A stretch of 64,000 nt of DNA from Sanderia malayensis. Lineage: Eukaryota; Cnidaria; Scyphozoa; Semaeostomeae; Pelagiidae. The position numbers were made by a program, and so were the translations under genes. Positions 25,093 through 37,194 of this stretch are shown one piece after another. Position 1 is the first letter of the stretch, and each line of letters starts with the position of its first letter. The DNA lies in the NCBI GenBank assembly GCA_013076295.1, contig RQOL01000718.1, positions 4,092,001 through 4,156,000 on the forward strand, given 5' to 3'. Under the pieces are notes generated by a model. That model saw only the letters and a list, made by a program, of their open reading frames with translations. It had not been told where the DNA came from and made no database searches.

Positions 25093-26484
25093 GGCTATCT
25101 TTAAAACACCGAATCCGGAATCCGTAATACGGAATCCGGAATCCGGAATCCGGAATACGGAATCCGGAATCCGGAATCCGGAATACGGAATGATAATAAT
25201 GATAATGATTATTATCATTCAACTCTTCAACATAACTATAAAGATATTTACAAAAAAAGTAAAACTTGCAAGTGCATGCTTCGCCAGCCCATGCTTAAAG
25301 GAAGCTATTGTTACGCTGTGACCTTTGTCCTGACATTGTATCTGATTTCTATTCTCTGGAATAGTTCAGGCAAAAATACAGGGTTCTGATGATATAATGT
25401 CTTGCAAATCTCTATCGTCAGTCTTTGTGAAAATATACAGTATCACCCCGAACTTGCAAACATCACTTCAGATCTTTCGTTAATTCTTTACTCCTATCCA
25501 GGAGATAAGCTTTGTTCCAATCATAATCATGTAGCTATTACACGTTTTTTATAAGAAATTTGGCTAAAGCTTCACCGGTGAAAGTTTCTTAATTTCAGGG
25601 CAATTTTGATACATTTTACCAGTAAAAGTTTCTTTTGGATATTTGAAAAGCGCACGCATAGAATCAAAAACATCGGAAAACAAGTGAAAAGTAAGGTTAG
25701 GCTGGAAAATCGATTTAGTATAGTTGTTTATCTAACATTAATCAACAAGCATCATATCTACTTCCCTGATATTGATATTACCATGCACAGTGGTATTTCA
25801 AACAAGAATAAAAAATCGAAAAGTTTCTTAGTGATTTTTCATTTACCAGTGAAAGTTTCTTAAATTTGTTGGCCTTTTACCAGTGAGTTTCTTATAAAGC
25901 GGTTTCTTATATAAAAAAACGTGTGGTGTTACAAGAAAGAATCCATTTTTCTCTACATATAACTAAAGAATACCACATAAAAGGTTAAGAACTAAAAAAC
26001 TTGGTTACTTAAAAAACTTGGCATTAATTGGCTAATACATTTTGGGTGTCAGCACTTGATATTAAGCATAGGTTGTTTGTCATATTCGTAATACACTAGT
26101 CGGTGGCTCAGTTGGATCCCCAATAAGTTAGCACATTTCAAATATCATCACATGAGGGATGTGTTAAGTGATATTTGGTTGGTAACGCCAAGTTATGATA
26201 TACGTCTACTTCCTAGCACATCCATTGTGGCCATCGGCATGAATTCTGTATTTATTAGGGGTAACATACTCTAAAATAGCATACCAGATGTGATAAAAAG
26301 CAGCGTAATAATTTTTTTGTAAATATCTTTATAGTTATGTTCAATGGTTGAATGATAATAATCATTATTATTATTATCATTCCGGATTCCGGATTCCGTA
26401 TTCCGGATTCCGTATTCCGGATTCCGTATTCCGGATTCCGTATTCCGGATTCCGGATTCCGTATTCGGTGTTTTAAAGATAGCC
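25093..26484. mobile_element. Non-autonomous TIR element with 10-bp target duplication
   Basis: Ends GGCTATCTTTAAAACACCGA and complement, flanked by an exact 10-bp duplication ATTCAAGGTC (25083-25092 and 26485-26494). Each arm is about 170 bp and includes a CCGGAATA/CCGGAATC microsatellite that differs in length between arms, then an ATAATGATAATGATTATTAT-like stretch. Target length fits MULE-like transposition. No coding capacity. It carries a family A MITE at 25541-25923. Confidence 0.85.
25541..25923. mobile_element. MITE family A, full copy 2 (383 bp)
   Basis: Inverted ends CACGTTTTTTATAAGAAA and TTTCTTATATAAAAAAACG plus TG, left flank TA, right flank TG. It shares long internal stretches with 3345-3586. 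It is nested inside the 25093-26484 element, so it is the youngest layer of this nest. Confidence 0.85.
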
Positions 26485-28208
26485 ATTCAAGGTCAAAATA
26501 AAATCGCTCCATCATTTTTTTTCAAAGACGCCGACAATGCCTGACGTCATGTTTGACTCGGAGGGTTTCGAGAATCACAAAGTTGGGGTGAAATAAGAAA
26601 CACTAGACCTTTAATTTGCTTTTTCATCAACAGAACAAACAGGAATACTAAATTTTCAGGTAAAATATAACAGTTTATACGCAAAAGGTTTTTAAACGAA
26701 AAATCAACAAGTGAATATATACATATAGCAACACAATTCAAACTGAAGAACATATCTACGAGAAGTTTATACTATAAACACTTCCATTGCCATGGAACCT
26801 GTCCAGGCCCAAAAAATGTTCTGCAACGTTGTTATCGAACGACGATGGAGACAAGAGAAATCGAATACATGCCTTCAGCCTTTATCTCCCAGATCCAAAG
26901 GCAACAATACCAAGGCCTCTGTAAAAAGTGTTCGACAGACATTTGCAGACCATTTCTTGGGCCTGGACAGGTTCCATGGCAATGGAAGTGTTTATAATAT
27001 AAATTTCTCGTAGATGTGTTCTTCAGTTGTTGTTCTTGTGTTGCTATATTCACTTGTTATTTTTTCGTTTAAAAACCTTTTGCGTATAAACTGTTATATT
27101 TTACCTGAAAATTTAGTATTCCTGTTTGTTCTGTTGATGAAAAAGCAAATTAAAGGTCTAGTGTTTCTTATTTCACCCCAACTTTGTGATTCTCGAAACC
27201 CTCCGAGTCAAACATGACGTCAGGCATTGTCGGCGTCTTTGAAAAAAAATGATGGAGCGATTTTATTTTGACCTTGAATCAAAATAAAATTTACAACGAT
27301 GGGTGATTAACAACAGATAAGCGGATTAAAAACAGCATGCCCAGCCAACAATTTTGGCCATTTACACGATCCTTCTTCAGCTTCGCAGTCCAATATCAAA
27401 AAAAATGTTGGCAAAAAACGATCGTGTAAACCCGCCTTAACGCAAGATATCTAAATTCCAATTAGCGGCAAGAAGCAAACTGTCAAATCGTGCTGTGAAA
27501 TCTTGATGAATAAAATCAAAACTTTTTGATTTTATTCATCAAGATTTTCCCAGCATGATGTGTCAAATCGTGAGACAAACACACACCGACTGTCTCGCGT
27601 TTTATTCCTTGGCAATTTTGGAAGCGAAAAGCATTATAAGCAGTTTATAATTGATTCTGAGCAATAAAATTGACGCACAGAGCAAATTCACAAACTAGGT
27701 CATTGAAAATGGAAGCTGATAATTTTTTTGACATGAATTTATTTTATTATAACATGAAATTTCCATTCTGGCGCTGGCGCATATTTTTGCATTGGGTAAA
27801 AATGCTGTACAACTTGAGGAATGGCACACGCCACAAAAAGTGACTGAAGAAATGTATGAAATGCATGATAAAATGTTTTCAATGTTCTTTTACGTAAATA
27901 CCTCACGGTTTGCCACTTTTCTTGCTGGTTATAGTTGAGTCATGATGCTTTAACTGTATTATCTAAATTATTATCTAAATGGCGCGTATACACTATAAGA
28001 TAATCGTTTCCGTTTTTAGCGTTTCTAAATTGGGAATATCTAATTCATTATCTACAGTGTAACCAGGCCTTTAATGATTAAATGAAAAATTATCGTGTTT
28101 TGAACGGTTATCGGGCCAAAACGAAACCCGATAATTAGGAAATGAAAAGGGAACTTTTTGATATTATTTCGCATTTATCGTGATCCGTTGAGGTGACGAT
28201 TGCATATT

Positions 28209-31200
28209 GGGTATTTCTAATCGGTTGACCCCACGACTCGGGGTCTCTCGGACGCGCGACTATACGACCTAGGGAAATACGACTCATGTCTTTAAAACTG
28301 CCAAATTTGCATTATTTTCACTGTAATTATTGTAGCGAAGTCAAAGGCACTGTTTTGAAGTATGAAACGCAGTTTGGTGAGCATAGGAACAGAAATAAAT
28401 GCTTTTCGAGCAAGCAATTTTGTCGCAAAAAGCACGCTGTCGTTGCAAATCACTGAGGTTTTCGTATCGTAAGCAAGGAAACTGTGGTGGCAGTAATCGA
28501 AATCCTGTGGAGCCACGACATTGACATTTGCACCGTAATCAAAATTCCACCCTTTTCAGAAGCGTTGCGCAATCTGAAACCACCGGTAGTAAGAGAGAAC
28601 AATTTTAAAGCATTTCATATACGCTCTTTAACCGGAAATGAATTTTCATTGGCTAACGCGATTTTTCTTAGCGACGTGGTAGCAACGGATCTGGCCATGG
28701 ATCTTCACAGTGAAAAGCCTATGGAGCTGCGCCTAACTCATGTTTTAAAAGTGGGTTTTATCGCGTTATTTTGGCAAGATATTGAAAAAAATATGCTTTT
28801 CTTGCGGGTTCGTATATGATATTTCGAATTTGTCAAGTTTTTTTGTCTATTTTTGTTTCTCGGCTGTATTTTGCGGTGTGTCAAAATGTGCCCTATATAT
28901 ACAAAATTTAGGCCCGTCCGCTACAATTGGTCAGTAACTCAATTTTTGGGGTTATGTTTCATTTCGATTGAGCAAATGATGAATTGCAAAAAACACTAAT
29001 CATAAATAATAATCATTTTGAGGAAAATGGTGCGGGTTTGTGCTGTCTTGGTTAATTTTCAAACGCCCCTTGTGGAAGCTAATGTTTTACAGACTAGGTA
29101 CATCAAATCAAATCAATATGCAGTTCTGAGTTGTTCTGTGTCCATATAACAAAAGGGCCCATTCAAGACTGACTGATAGCAGTGCAGCTGGCATTAAAAA
29201 CTATCAATTTTATTCTCTATCTAAGTTTACATTTTTTGCAAGTTAGAAACTATCCTCTTTAACTTAGACCTTCAGTTAAGCCTGAGCAATCTTCTCGAAT
29301 GTGCTACTTCAATAGGGTCATTTGATCTCCAAGGTCCCTCTTACTTTTATTAGAGGGTGTTTCAGTAATTCCATCCAGGGTGCACCTTATTAGTATACTT
29401 GGAAAAAAGTCCAAGCCACTTGGTTGAATGTTATTTCCTGTGACTTTCATATATTACTCAAGCAAGTGTTTTATACATTTGAACCTTATATTATTCCATC
29501 TTTCATCCCCAATGGGATCAAGTACAAGCTGAACTGACATCAGCCCGTATTGAATGGACCCATTTTGTAATATGGACAGCAAAACAGCTCAAAACTATTG
29601 ATGTAGCAAAAGAGAATTTACTTGGAAAAATGCCATCTATTTATTTGCAAAAATTCTGAAATGGGTTAGATTATGCCATCCTACTATCAAAAAAGGTCAA
29701 AATCAATTAAAGAAAAATATAACATTTACGAATGCGCAATTTATATTCATGTCTGCACTCCTCATATAAGTGAAACATAACATTTCATTTCGTACATTAG
29801 CTGCGTTTGAAAACTAACGGATGTTTGAAAACTAACCGAGAAAGCACGAACCCGCACTATTTATGATTAGTATTTTCTAGAATTCTGCATTTCCTCGATT
29901 GAAATGAAGTATATAACCCTAATAATTGAGTTTACTGACCAATTGACTGGCGGACGAGCCTAAATTTGGTATGTTTTGACAAAGCGCAAAATAAAACGCA
30001 GAAGTGAAAAATGTTTGAAAAAAACTTGACAAATTTGAAATATCATATACGAACCCGCAAGAAAAGCATATTTTGTTCAATATTTTACCAAAATAACGCG
30101 ATAAAACCCACTTTTAAAACATGAGTTAGGCGCAGCTCCATAGGCTTTTCACTGTGAAGATCCATGGCCAGATCCGTTGCTACCACGTCTCTAAGAAAAA
30201 TCGCGTTAGCCAATGAAAATTCATTTCCGGTTAAAGAGCGTATAAATGCAGAAAGACTATTCTGCTATTGTAACGTCTGTGTTTGTTATCATCCATCAAA
30301 TATAGCAACAAAATGTGAATATATCACAACATAACAACAGCTAAAGCAACGAAGCATGGAAACCTTATCAACGTCATCATGCTCGTCATTATGATCGTGA
30401 TCATTTTTATTATTATTGCACCCTGCACAGTGCACCCTGCACTGCGCAGGTATATTGAGTTTTTTACCGCTAGAAAACACTTGCAAAGTATTCTATGGGA
30501 TGCAAATGGGCCTTAGTTACCCGAGGTTCGAGTTACTCCTGGCCCGACTTATCATGATTTTGCTGTTTTTATGAATATTATTTCTTTTGGAGTTTACTTC
30601 ATTTATCTTTATCAAGTAAGAACACATTCCACCAAAATACTCACAATACACAACTACTCAGATCTACTTCTTGATAAATGCAGACATACGAAATCCAAGC
30701 ACGTTTTATTCTAAATACAAACTATATCGGCAACATGAACAAGAGAAGTATAACTAGAACTGGAAGCTGCAAGTTATATAAAGAGTTACAAATAGTTAAC
30801 CTTCTAATCTGCAATGGTTTCTAAAATGTAAATATTTCTAACTGAAAACTAAACAATGTCTGGGTCAAATAGATCATTCGAGTCACTCCCTTACTTCCAT
30901 TCAAAGTCACAACCTCGTTCTCAATTTGTCTCTTTTTCGTGTCAAGCACGCCACGATGGAATGTCAAGCATGCTGGCAGCGGTTCTTTCTAAAAGGGGGA
31001 ACGGCAATTACAGGAATGATGATGATGATGATACTGATGATGACTGCGTAAAACCTGATACGCCAGATTAAGATAGCCTGCCTTTCGCATGTCATTAACA
31101 TACCAAAGGGAGGGAATATATCAACTTTCCTTGTTGATGAGCGTCAAAGCAGATCACGCGATGAAAAACTTCTGTGCATAATTAATTCAAGTTAATATAT

Positions 31201-32163
31201 TTTATATATTAACCAACATCATCAGATGCATTCCATCTTTGAGAGGAAATAGATCTATCCTATCCATGACTCTTCTCAAGAATCTATCAAAAAATTTATA
31301 ACTCTGTTTATGCCAAACAGAAATTGTGTTACAATGACATGATCTGAGTAGTTGTGTATTGTGAATATTTTTATAATGTGCTCTTTCTTGATAAAGACAA
31401 ATGAAATAAACTCCAAGAGAAATAATATTCATAAAACAGCGAAATCATGATACGTCGGGCCAGGAGTAACTCGAACCTCGGGTAACTAAGGCCCTTTTGC
31501 ATCACATAGAAAACTTTGCAAGTGTTTTCTAGCGGTAAAAAACTCAATATACCTGCGCAGTGCAGGGTGCAGGTTGCAATAATAATAAAAATGATCACGA
31601 TCATAATGACGAGCATGATGACGTTGATAAGGTTTCCATGCTTCGTTGCTTTAGTTGTTGTTATGTTGTGATATATTCACATTTTGTTGCTATATTTGAT
31701 GGATGATAACAAACACAGACGTTACAATAGCAGAATAGTCTTTCTGCATTTATATGAAATGCTTTAAAATTGTTCTCTCTTACTACCGGTGGTTTCAGAT
31801 TGCGCAACGCTTCTGAAAAGGGTGGAATTTTGATTACGGTGCAAATGTCAATGTCGTGGCTCCACAGGATTTCGATTACTGCCACCACAGTTTCCTTGCT
31901 TACGATATGAAAACCTCAGTGATTTGCAACGACAGCGTGCTTTTTGCGACAAAATTGCTTGCTCGAAAAGCATTTATTTCTGTTCCTATGCTCACCAAAC
32001 TGCGTTTCATACTTCAAAACAGTGTCTTTGACTTCGCTACAATAATTACAGTGAAAATAATTCAAATTTGGCACTTTTAAAGACATGGGTCGTATTTCCC
32101 TAGGTCGTATAGTCGCGCGTCCGAGAGTCCCCGAGTCGTGGGGTCAACCGATTAGAAATACCC
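28209..32163. mobile_element. MULE-like foldback element with ~840-bp arms, interrupted
   Basis: Ends GGGTATTTCTAATCGGTTGA and complement, flanked by an exact 10-bp duplication ATTGCATATT (28199-28208 and 32164-32173). The right arm is intact (about 31334-32163). The left arm is split by a second element (28622-30240) into 28209-28621 and 30245-30672. The original element was about 2.3 kb with a 660-bp centre that shows no transposase. The right end lies about 370 bp from the start codon of the zinc transporter. Confidence 0.88.
28622..30240. mobile_element. Foldback element inserted into the left arm of the MULE-like element
   Basis: Ends CGCTCTTTAACCGGAAATGA and complement, arms about 430-450 bp, centre about 740 bp. 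TATA is present at 28618-28621 and 30241-30244, and the undisturbed opposite arm (near 31745-31760) shows the empty site with a single TATA. The true duplication could be TA or TATA. No coding region was recognised. Confidence 0.86.
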
Positions 32164-32541
32164 ATTGCATATTCCGTGAAAAAGGTGTTAATGAAGAAGA
32201 CTTCTTGATCAACAAACACAAGAAGTTTTGACATTAAAAGCTGCGCTGCGGCATGGGCCTAAAATGTCCTCAAGAGGACTCTTTCTTTTATTGGCCTATC
32301 CATGTTTTTTCCAGTTGTCCTGAAAGTAAAGGAACCACTTTAAGCCGAGTTAGAACAGCTCTTTTGCTTTGAACTATCGGCGTCAGTCAAGCTTTTAGGC
32401 CGTCAAAACAAATTCATAAAACAAAAGGAGAACCAGCAAGACGCTTTTTTGCACACTGCACCACCAAACACATTGCAGTTGTTTTTTGCGTTTGTCCTGT
32501 GTCGTTTGCTTTGCTCTTTCGAAATAGTTAACATTTAAGAA

Positions 32542-35500
32542 ATGGACGACTCTAAGCCGTGCAAGTGTGGCAAGAGAGAAAAGAACAACCCTCTTTGCAT
32601 TTGTTACAGCTTTCCTCGGCAATCACAACAGATCCTTGACGCTCTGGAAAGTGCAAATGATGGCGATATTGACGAAAAGATACCACTGCTGCTTAACGGG
32701 CCTAATGGCGTGGACGACACGAATGTTGCAAATGTCAGGATAACGCGTCGCGGAAGCATGGTCAGTCTTATTTCGCAAGAAGTTAGCTTCGCACAAAGGT
32801 CTTTCAGTGAATCCATGAACTCTTGTGGTACAAACCGAAGTTATGACGCAATCCAGCACTGTCACACGAAGAAACCAGATTATAATACCCAGGCCAGAGC
32901 TGCTCAAAGGAAGTTAGTTATTGCGAGTATAGTTTGTTTGCTGTTTCTAATCGGAGAATTTGTTGGTAAGTTGTGAGGTATTGCGTATAACTTTTTACTT
33001 GCTAAACTTTCGCGATGTTTCAGAACTTCGATAAAGACAAGACGCAATTATTTTTGGGACAATTTAATTTACGTGACAGGGTGGGGTGGAGGGAGTCTAT
33101 GTAACTTACGCCGGGCGTGGCCTTCTTGTTTTAGCGTGGCTTTGGATAGCCCTGCTAGCTGTGTTTGCCTCAGCACTTTTCATTAACCCTTTGAATTAAC
33201 AATAGTCTTTGAATCAACAATAGTCAATTTGCAACATATTAGCAGTGTAAAGAAATGTGTGAACCAGCCATGCATTCAATTGTTCTTTTTCTAACATCTC
33301 CATGACACTTCCCTGACCTCGACACCAATCCATGTTTGCAACTTTCACTTAACTCGCATAAAATCCAGAGAATCAAAACTTAATCTTTAGAAATATTTCT
33401 AGTCAAGTGATTTGTGTGTTAGTGTTACAAATAACCTCATATGTACAATAGTTGCCCCCAAAGTCAATCCTTGCTCTCTGCAGCCCTGAATTTAAAGACC
33501 CCCTACTCAGAGATGCTGGCAGTTTCCCCCACCCCAAGCACGACTCAGACTCTATAGGGGCTTTGTGAAAATATCACTATCCATCTGTTCTGTTTAATAT
33601 AAATTCTATTGTACTTTATTTAACATCCTGTTTCTAATATTATTTATTGAAAATGTTTACTTTTTTGGGTAGTTGCCCCCACCAACTCAAAATGCTTCTG
33701 ACACCCCAGCCCCTACCAACCCTGGCCCTCAGAAGTGCTTTGGTGCTTGCCAAGTCACTTCACTGTCAGTTTGACAAACCTTCAACTTTGCCAGTATTTT
33801 TCACTCAGACATTTTATTTACCAGGCGGTTACTTAGCAAACAGTTTGGCTGTCATGACTGATGCAGCTCATCTTCTTTCCGATTTCGCTGGCTTCATGAT
33901 CAGTTTATTTGCAATTTGGCTTGGAACAAGAAAAGCAACAAAGAAAATGTCTTTTGGTTGGCATCGTGCAGGTATCAAAATGCATGCGATAAATGCTTTC
34001 ACAACTTGTAATTCTTATCCCAAGCACTTACCCATAATATTTTTTAACTTCCACTCCTTGTTTTGTTAGTAAATATCTTTAATTGTTTTAAATCTTTCTA
34101 TTTTCAGAGGTCATGGGAGCCCTTCTTTCTGTTTTAATCATCTGGATATTGACAGGAATTTTGGTTTATGAGGCAGTAATGAGATTGATCAAAGGCAATA
34201 TCAAAATAGATGCCGTTATCATGCTTATCACATCTGGAATCGGTGTCGTCATTAACATTATGTAAGTACCTTCCCTTTATGACAACGATATATTGTGTTA
34301 TTAGATTTGTTCGTGTTGTGTCCTGTCGTGAGGGCTTTATGGCTGCAAGTAAAGCTTTATTAACTTAGGCCCCGTTTACACGGTACCAGACAAGTTTTTA
34401 GCCATTCAAATATTTGTTTTGATGCGCGTACTGTACTAGTGATCAAATATTTGTATTTCTTCCCATCCATTACCGGTCAAATATTTATATTTGTTGCACA
34501 ACGCGTTTAGGCACATTATTACATGATTGTTTTTGCTGTTTGGCTGGATTTTTTTGAAAATTACAATATTTTTCTTGTTCTCTTATATCTGAAAGTCAAC
34601 TTCATCGTAAAGAAAAGAGCGGAAGATTAATTTTGAATTTTTTTGAGCGCCAAATCCAACATTGTCAAATTGCCTCGCTTGCCCGACTTGTTTACCGTAA
34701 ATCCTCGAATAAGCCCCCGGGGGCTTATTTGCAAAAATGAATTTTTGGGTGGGGGCTTATTCGAGGGGAGGGCTTATTCGAGGGGGGCTTATTTCAAAGT
34801 TTTGCTTTTTCCTCGAAGGCTGACAGAAAAAAGACGACATGATTTTCTCAATCAGCTAAACTTTTTTCACAAAGTGCTGTTTGGAAGATCTAACAAAAAT
34901 TATAATTTGTTTATCATCACGAAAATCGCGTTTCTTTTTACTTTTTTGTCTCGAGTCAAAGGAAGTGATACTGTATAGCTATTGTCCTGTGGGGGCTTTC
35001 TCGAAATAAGATATTATTCTGCACTTATGCTTCCATCGAATAAGACCCCATGGGGGCTTATTCGAGGGGGGGGCTTATTTGCAAAAATGATTGTTTAGGT
35101 GGGGGCTTAATCGAAGGGGGGGGGGCTTATTCGAACGTGGGGGCTTATTCGAGGATTTACGGTATTTGCCCCTTTATGAATCCGCAAAAATATTTGTCTT
35201 GTTAAAAGCGTTTACAAAGTACCGTGCAAATATTTGACCGCTCAGGTTGTCAACTCGTCCTCTTTTTAACGGGACAAGTTTTTGCACGGCTATCAGGACA
35301 AATATTTGTACGGATAGGCTGATCTCGTGTAAACGCAATCCCTATCCGTACAAAAACTTAAGCGGCTAAAAACTTGTCCGGTACCGTGTAAACGAGGCCC
35401 TAATTCTAAGCAGTAAAAATTATAAATGCTTCGACTTTGATGCTCATGGTCCAGCCTCGACTACAAAGTTACCATTCCATCTCTATTTTCATAAACTAGA

Positions 35501-36937
35501 CTTGGCGCAACACTCCATGGAGGACACGGCCATTCACATGGTGGTGGCTCTCATAGCCACGGCAGTAATTCATCCAGTAACGAAATAGACCATACAGAAA
35601 GTGAGCCGATCTTGAGCAGTGAAGTTGGTGTTGTCGACCCTAAGAAGCACCTCCAACACAAGGATATCAATGTACGTGCGGCTGCGATTCATGTCATAGG
35701 AGACTTGGTTCAGAGTGTTGGGGTGTTTGTTGCTGCTCTCTTAATCTATTTCAAGGTTAGTAGATGAAAAGATGCACTTCCGATTCAGTAAACTTTATGA
35801 TAGAACCATTGAGCAGTTTCCAAAAGAATCAGGATTCATGGATTTGTCAGATGAAGGATTTAATGCACCAAGATTCTCTTGAATTTCTGTGTTGTTTGGC
35901 TTATTTTTTCGTGAATGAAACTGTTTAGTTTATCACCTTCATTGTTCCAGTTCTACCTTGAATGATAATATTGTTCTCTTTGATTGCAGCCAACTTGGGT
36001 AATAGCTGATCCAATTAGTACATTCTTATTCTCCATTCTTGTACTCATCACAACAATCACAATTTTAAGAGATATTCTTACTGTTTTAATGGAAGGTAAG
36101 CTTCTTTAGAATGTATTGCTTTTTCTTCGCATTTGTTGCTTGCAATGCCTCAAGCTTTCTAGACGCCATTTTGCATCAGGTGGTGCGTAGCTTTTGCTTA
36201 GTAAGTGTATAAGCATGTTATTAACGTATATACACTTCTTTCTTTTAGGAACACCAAAAGGTCTTGATTTTAGATCAGTTATGAATGATTTACGTGATAT
36301 TAGGGAAGTGAAAGCCGTCCATAACTTGCACATCTGGTCGCTAACAATGGGAAAACCTGCGTTATCTGTACATTTAGCAGTAGGTAAGTGAAACATTATA
36401 GACTACGGTTGAACGAAGACCTTAATATATCGACCTTAAACTTTTTTACCAGGCACGTAACAACTAGGGGATCATGGGGCCAGCCCGCAATAATTTCCAA
36501 AATATGGGGGTAGTTACAGGATCATAATAAATCTGAGTCATTTCAGAAATCGATGAAATTTTTTATATACCCTCACCCTATAATAATTCCTAACGCCTTA
36601 CGCTCATATGTATCTACCGTTTATGTACTTTTGGAACCTTTTTCCACCATTTAATTCACATCTCTGGGCTTGAATATGGCTCCTGCTTCTCATCTTTGTC
36701 TTCTCAATCGATAAGAGGCTATTAGTTACTTGAAGCATGTTTTCCATTGGAGCTAATTACTTGACCCCATGGATTTTGTTTGATTTTACAGGCTCAGGTC
36801 GTTCAACACAAAGCGTCTTGAAGGAAGCATCCATATTGGTCAGCAAAAAATACGATATTCATCATACAACAATCCAAGTCGAACGATTCCATGAACAAAT
36901 GGATAATTGCTCACTGTGCGAAGAACCAAAGGATTAA
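32542..36937 (+). CDS. Zinc transporter, CDF family, SLC30A2/3/8-like (455 aa, 7 exons)
   Basis: Zn2+/H+ antiporter that moves zinc from cytosol into vesicles. Exons: 32542-32965, 33825-33971, 34108-34261, 35500-35755, 35990-36095, 36249-36383, 36792-36937; phases all close. The N-terminus is Cys-rich ([15 protein letters not shown]) and long before the first membrane segment (about 126-142). Zinc-site residues are His157/Asp161 in TM2 (AHLLSD) and His306/Asp310 in TM5 (IHVIGD), the HxxxD pair of zinc-specific CDF proteins. The TM4-TM5 loop is His-rich ([16 protein letters not shown], about 248-263). The cytosolic C-terminal domain keeps [10 protein letters not shown] and HHTTIQVE, and ends CSLCEEPKD, like the vesicular ZnT2/3/8 group. 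I cannot tell which vertebrate paralogue is closest. A MULE-like insertion ends 370 bp upstream, and intron 3 carries a 1-kb inverted-repeat element. Confidence 0.95.
34368..35400. mobile_element. TIR element in SLC30A intron 3, with nested MITE B
   Basis: Ends GGCCCCGTTTACACGGTACC and GGTACCGTGTAAACGAGGCC plus C. Flanks read TTA on the left and TAA on the right. The ends resemble those of 24830-28070 and 24925-27437 (GGC..TTACAC), so the three may share a mobilising transposase. A MITE B occupies 34695-35162. Internal ACAAATATTTG motifs occur in both arms. Confidence 0.75.
34695..35162. mobile_element. MITE family B, copy 2 (468 bp, internally expanded)
   Basis: Ends CCGTAAATCCTCGAATAAGC and complement, TA on both sides (34693-34694, 35163-35164). 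It is longer than the ~270-bp copies because the GGGGGCTTATTCGA block is repeated inside. Confidence 0.88.
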
Positions 36938-36984
36938 CTTTACATCGGTCAGTTAACCAGCTGATCAATGGTCTTTGTGAAGGT

Positions 36985-37194
36985 TTGTGGACTTTTTGAC
37001 CGGGATACGGTTCAGCCCAGCTGTTGTATATTATGATCATTGGCTATTTTGACCATCCAAAACTAATCCTTATTCTGTAAACAGCTCTGAAGCTGAGCCT
37101 AGAACTAAACTCATTCAACCGTCCTGATGTTTTAATATTTTGCGAACAGTCAAATCTGGTTGTAACCGGCTGTAACCGGTCAAAAAGTCCATCG
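36985..37194. repeat. Small inverted-repeat element 3' of the zinc transporter
   Basis: GGACTTTTTGACCGG and CCGGTCAAAAAGTCC lie about 200 bp apart, just past the stop codon of the zinc transporter, probably in its 3' UTR. Confidence 0.5.

Larger units (their letters stand above)
24925..27437. mobile_element. Palindromic Harbinger-like foldback element, interrupted
   Basis: Ends AGGCGGGTTTACACGATCG and complement, with TAA duplicated at 24922-24924 and 27438-27440. If the inner insertion at 25093-26484 and one duplication copy are removed, the element is about 1.1 kb with arms of nearly 500 bp (24925-25092 plus 26495-26820 against 26945-27437) and a loop of only about 120 bp. Arm identity is very high. 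The 3-bp TWA target duplication points to PIF/Harbinger mobilisation, though no transposase is encoded. Confidence 0.82.
24830..28070. mobile_element. Outer element of nest 1, ~40-bp inverted ends
   Basis: Ends AGGCCTGGTTACACTGTAGA and its complement enclose 3.2 kb, of which 2.5 kb is a later insertion (24925-27437). The flanking trinucleotides are TAA on the left and TTA on the right, so the target duplication is near-perfect at best. The remaining interior has a perfect 22-bp-arm hairpin near 27507-27553 (AATCTTGATGAATAAAATCA and complement) but no transposase. Confidence 0.7.

Noticed and set aside
25049..26515. CCGGAAT arrays as a CRISPR-like array
   Set aside because: Units are contiguous 7-8-bp microsatellite repeats with no unique spacers, located in transposon arms of an animal genome.
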